Of a DNA stretch of 5,591 nt, positions 4,936-5,591 are shown piece after piece. The translations under genes and the position numbers were made by a program. Below the pieces are notes generated by a model. It made no database searches, was not told the DNA's origin, and was given only the letters and a program-made list of their open reading frames with translations. This DNA comes from Chloroflexota bacterium (GTDB taxonomy: Bacteria; Chloroflexota; Dehalococcoidia; Tepidiformales; Tepidiformaceae), in the NCBI GenBank assembly GCA_963169135.1, contig CAUJEQ010000223.1, positions 1 to 5,591 of the forward strand. Direction: 5' to 3'. Each line of letters begins with the position of its first letter. The first letter of the stretch is position 1.

Positions 4936-5355
4936 TTATCCCTCGCCGCCCTGTTCGGCGGGACTGCCTGCCCCCCTGTCGGCCGCATCGTCAATCGCCT
5001 GCTCCGCAGATGCTTCGGGGGTGGCGTTGTAGTCGGTGTCGGCAATCGACTCGCGGACGCGCGTGGCGAGCTCTTCCGTACGGCCCAGGGCGTCGCGTTC
5101 CGAGCGGAGGCGCGCGATCCCTGCGAGGCGATCCTGAACCGCCGGCAGGTCAACCAGCAGCTCTCCCGATTCGAGCCGCCCGTAGAGGTCTTGTCCGAGT
5201 GCCGCCATCTCGGAGCGAAGCTTCGAGTCCAGCCGCCGGCGTTGCATCTTGAGCCTGGCTCGACGCCCCTGGCGACCGGTTGCTTTCACGAGCCCGGCGG
5301 CAGCGTCTCCAAGGCGGGTAATCATGGTCATCGGGCTACTCATCTCTTCTCGCAT
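4936..5355 (-). CDS. Helical charged hypothetical protein, up to 139 aa
   Basis: No family is recognised with confidence. The N-terminal third is strongly basic (KATGRQGRRARLKMQRRRLDSKLR). A long amphipathic helical stretch follows (LRSEMAALGQDLYGRLESG, then LPAVQDRLAGIARLRSERDAL), probably coiled coil. The last 35 residues are acidic and Ala/Gly/Glu rich, probably disordered. The helix-G-x-x-L-Y-helix pattern occurs at the start of several small bacterial coiled-coil proteins, but I would not name one. There is no signal peptide or membrane segment. The start is unresolved: ATGs at 5355, 5343, 5331 and 5325 are all in frame. The purine-rich run at 5350-5339 would best serve ATG 5331. The frame is open further right to the window edge, but that part is not coding-like and contains a promoter candidate, so it is excluded. 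The gene precedes the BTAD gene by 50 nt. Confidence 0.78.
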   Translation of the reverse strand: MREEMSSPMTMITRLGDAAAGLVKATGRQGRRARLKMQRRRLDSKLRSEMAALGQDLYGRLESGELLVDLPAVQDRLAGIARLRSERDALGRTEELATRVRESIADTDYNATPEASAEQAIDDAADRGAGSPAEQGGEG

Positions 5356-5367
5356 ATTACGTTGCGT

Positions 5368-5376
5368 ATTGTAGCA
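5368..5376 (-). promoter_or_regulatory. Extended -10 promoter candidate for the 139-aa gene
   Basis: TGCTACAAT on the minus strand matches the extended -10 consensus (TGnTATAAT) with one change in the hexamer. No good -35 lies 17 nt upstream, as is usual for extended -10 promoters. Transcription would start near 5361, a few bases before the first candidate ATG at 5355 and about 30 nt before ATG 5331. The surroundings (5360-5400) are AT-richer than the genes. Confidence 0.45.
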
Positions 5377-5477
5377 CTTTTCAACCCGAATTGCCGGGAA
5401 TTTACCCGTGACCCCATTGTGTCTCGGTAATTGGGAGTCCGTATACGGCCCATTGGCCCAACTACGCGGTACGCCCG

Positions 5478-5502
5478 GGTCAGGCCGCTTCGAGCCTTGA
5501 CC
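5478..5502. other. Inverted repeat, 8-bp arms with one bulge
   Basis: GGTCAGGC (5478-5485) pairs with GCCTTGACC (5494-5502) with one bulged base and an 8-nt loop. It lies in the gene-free right end and overlaps the TTGACC of a weak plus-strand promoter-like pair. It could be an operator or a terminator for a gene beyond the window. Confidence 0.4.
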
Positions 5503-5525
5503 AGTCCGGACAACTCCCGTAAACA
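5497..5525 (+). promoter_or_regulatory. Weak plus-strand promoter-like pair
   Basis: TTGACC (5497-5502) is followed after 17 nt by TAAACA (5520-5525). The -35 matches five of six consensus bases and the -10 only three. It would serve a rightward gene outside the window. Confidence 0.2.
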
Positions 5526-5539
5526 GGGACGCAGTTGTC
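5509..5539. other. Inverted repeat GACAACT...AGTTGTC with an inner CCC/GGG stem
   Basis: Exact 7-nt arms at 5509-5515 and 5533-5539 enclose CCC (5516-5518) and GGG (5526-5528), giving a 10-bp stem with a 4-nt bulge and a 7-nt GTAAACA loop. It is adjacent to the inverted repeat at 5478-5502. Confidence 0.45.
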
Positions 5540-5591
5540 ACCGTTGAGCGGGACTGGCTGCGGGCGCTGGTGGTAGCAGTCGGGCGGCCAA

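Larger units (their letters stand above)
5374..5591. other. Gene-free right end
   Basis: No convincing gene is present on either strand. The minus frame that is open here lacks coding character. A plus frame from 5501 to the edge has no ATG and no RBS. The stretch contains the promoter candidate for the 139-aa gene at its left edge, a 10-bp palindrome CCGTATACGG (5439-5448) and the two inverted repeats listed separately. It is most likely an intergenic regulatory region. Confidence 0.6.

Noticed and set aside
4136..5252. Plus-strand frames opposite the BTAD and 139-aa genes
   Set aside because: Mirror frames of high-GC coding DNA; the minus-strand product has full winged-helix and BTAD motifs.
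5356..5591. Extension of the 139-aa gene frame to the window edge
   Set aside because: Translation here is not coding-like, the only starts are non-ATG, and an extended -10 element lies inside it.
5501..5591. Plus-strand frame reading VTVERDWLRALVVAVGRP near the edge
   Set aside because: It looks mildly protein-like but has no plausible start codon with an RBS and is cut by the window, so it cannot be supported.

Overview
This is a high-GC bacterial window carrying one truncated plus-strand gene at the left edge and a nearly unbroken run of nine minus-strand genes. Several features suggest a Chloroflexota or Actinomycetota chromosome: a SARP-like BTAD regulator, a DUF6458 membrane protein, a Post-COAP-1 domain and a Thr/Pro-rich surface protein with Cys-Asn-Gly modules. 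Family content alone does not separate the two phyla. I see no mobile element, CRISPR array, tRNA or rRNA.

Left side (1-900): the C-terminal 275 residues of a probable secreted protein, with a beta-rich lectin-like stretch followed by a Post-COAP-1 domain. It converges on the minus-strand block across a perfect 26-bp palindrome, probably a two-way terminator.

Middle (897-3331, minus strand): a membrane-anchored 179-aa protein lies downstream of a 386-aa exported surface protein with six cysteine-pair modules, a Thr/Pro/Ala stalk and a sortase-like C-terminus. Upstream of these are two small membrane proteins, DUF6458 and GlsB/YeaQ/YmgE. The 179-aa and 386-aa genes start with nearly the same 5' leader (hairpin, GGAGGT, ATGGAAA), which suggests shared post-transcriptional control or a duplicated translation-initiation cassette.

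Right side (3331-5355, minus strand): a 104-aa protein overlaps the GlsB start as TAATG. Upstream of it are a 38-aa lysine-rich microprotein with a strong ribosome binding site, a 74-aa conserved small protein, a stand-alone winged-helix plus BTAD regulator, and a 139-aa helical charged protein behind an extended -10 promoter. An exact 10-nt direct repeat with an 11-nt period lies just upstream of the 38-aa gene. That geometry matches known SARP operators, so the BTAD protein may control the small-protein and envelope genes downstream. This is inference.

Right edge (5374-5591): no convincing gene, but two adjacent inverted repeats and a weak plus-strand promoter-like pair. The overall picture is a regulator followed by small envelope and surface proteins, plausibly a cell-envelope or stress response locus. 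No gene here has a well-defined enzymatic function.
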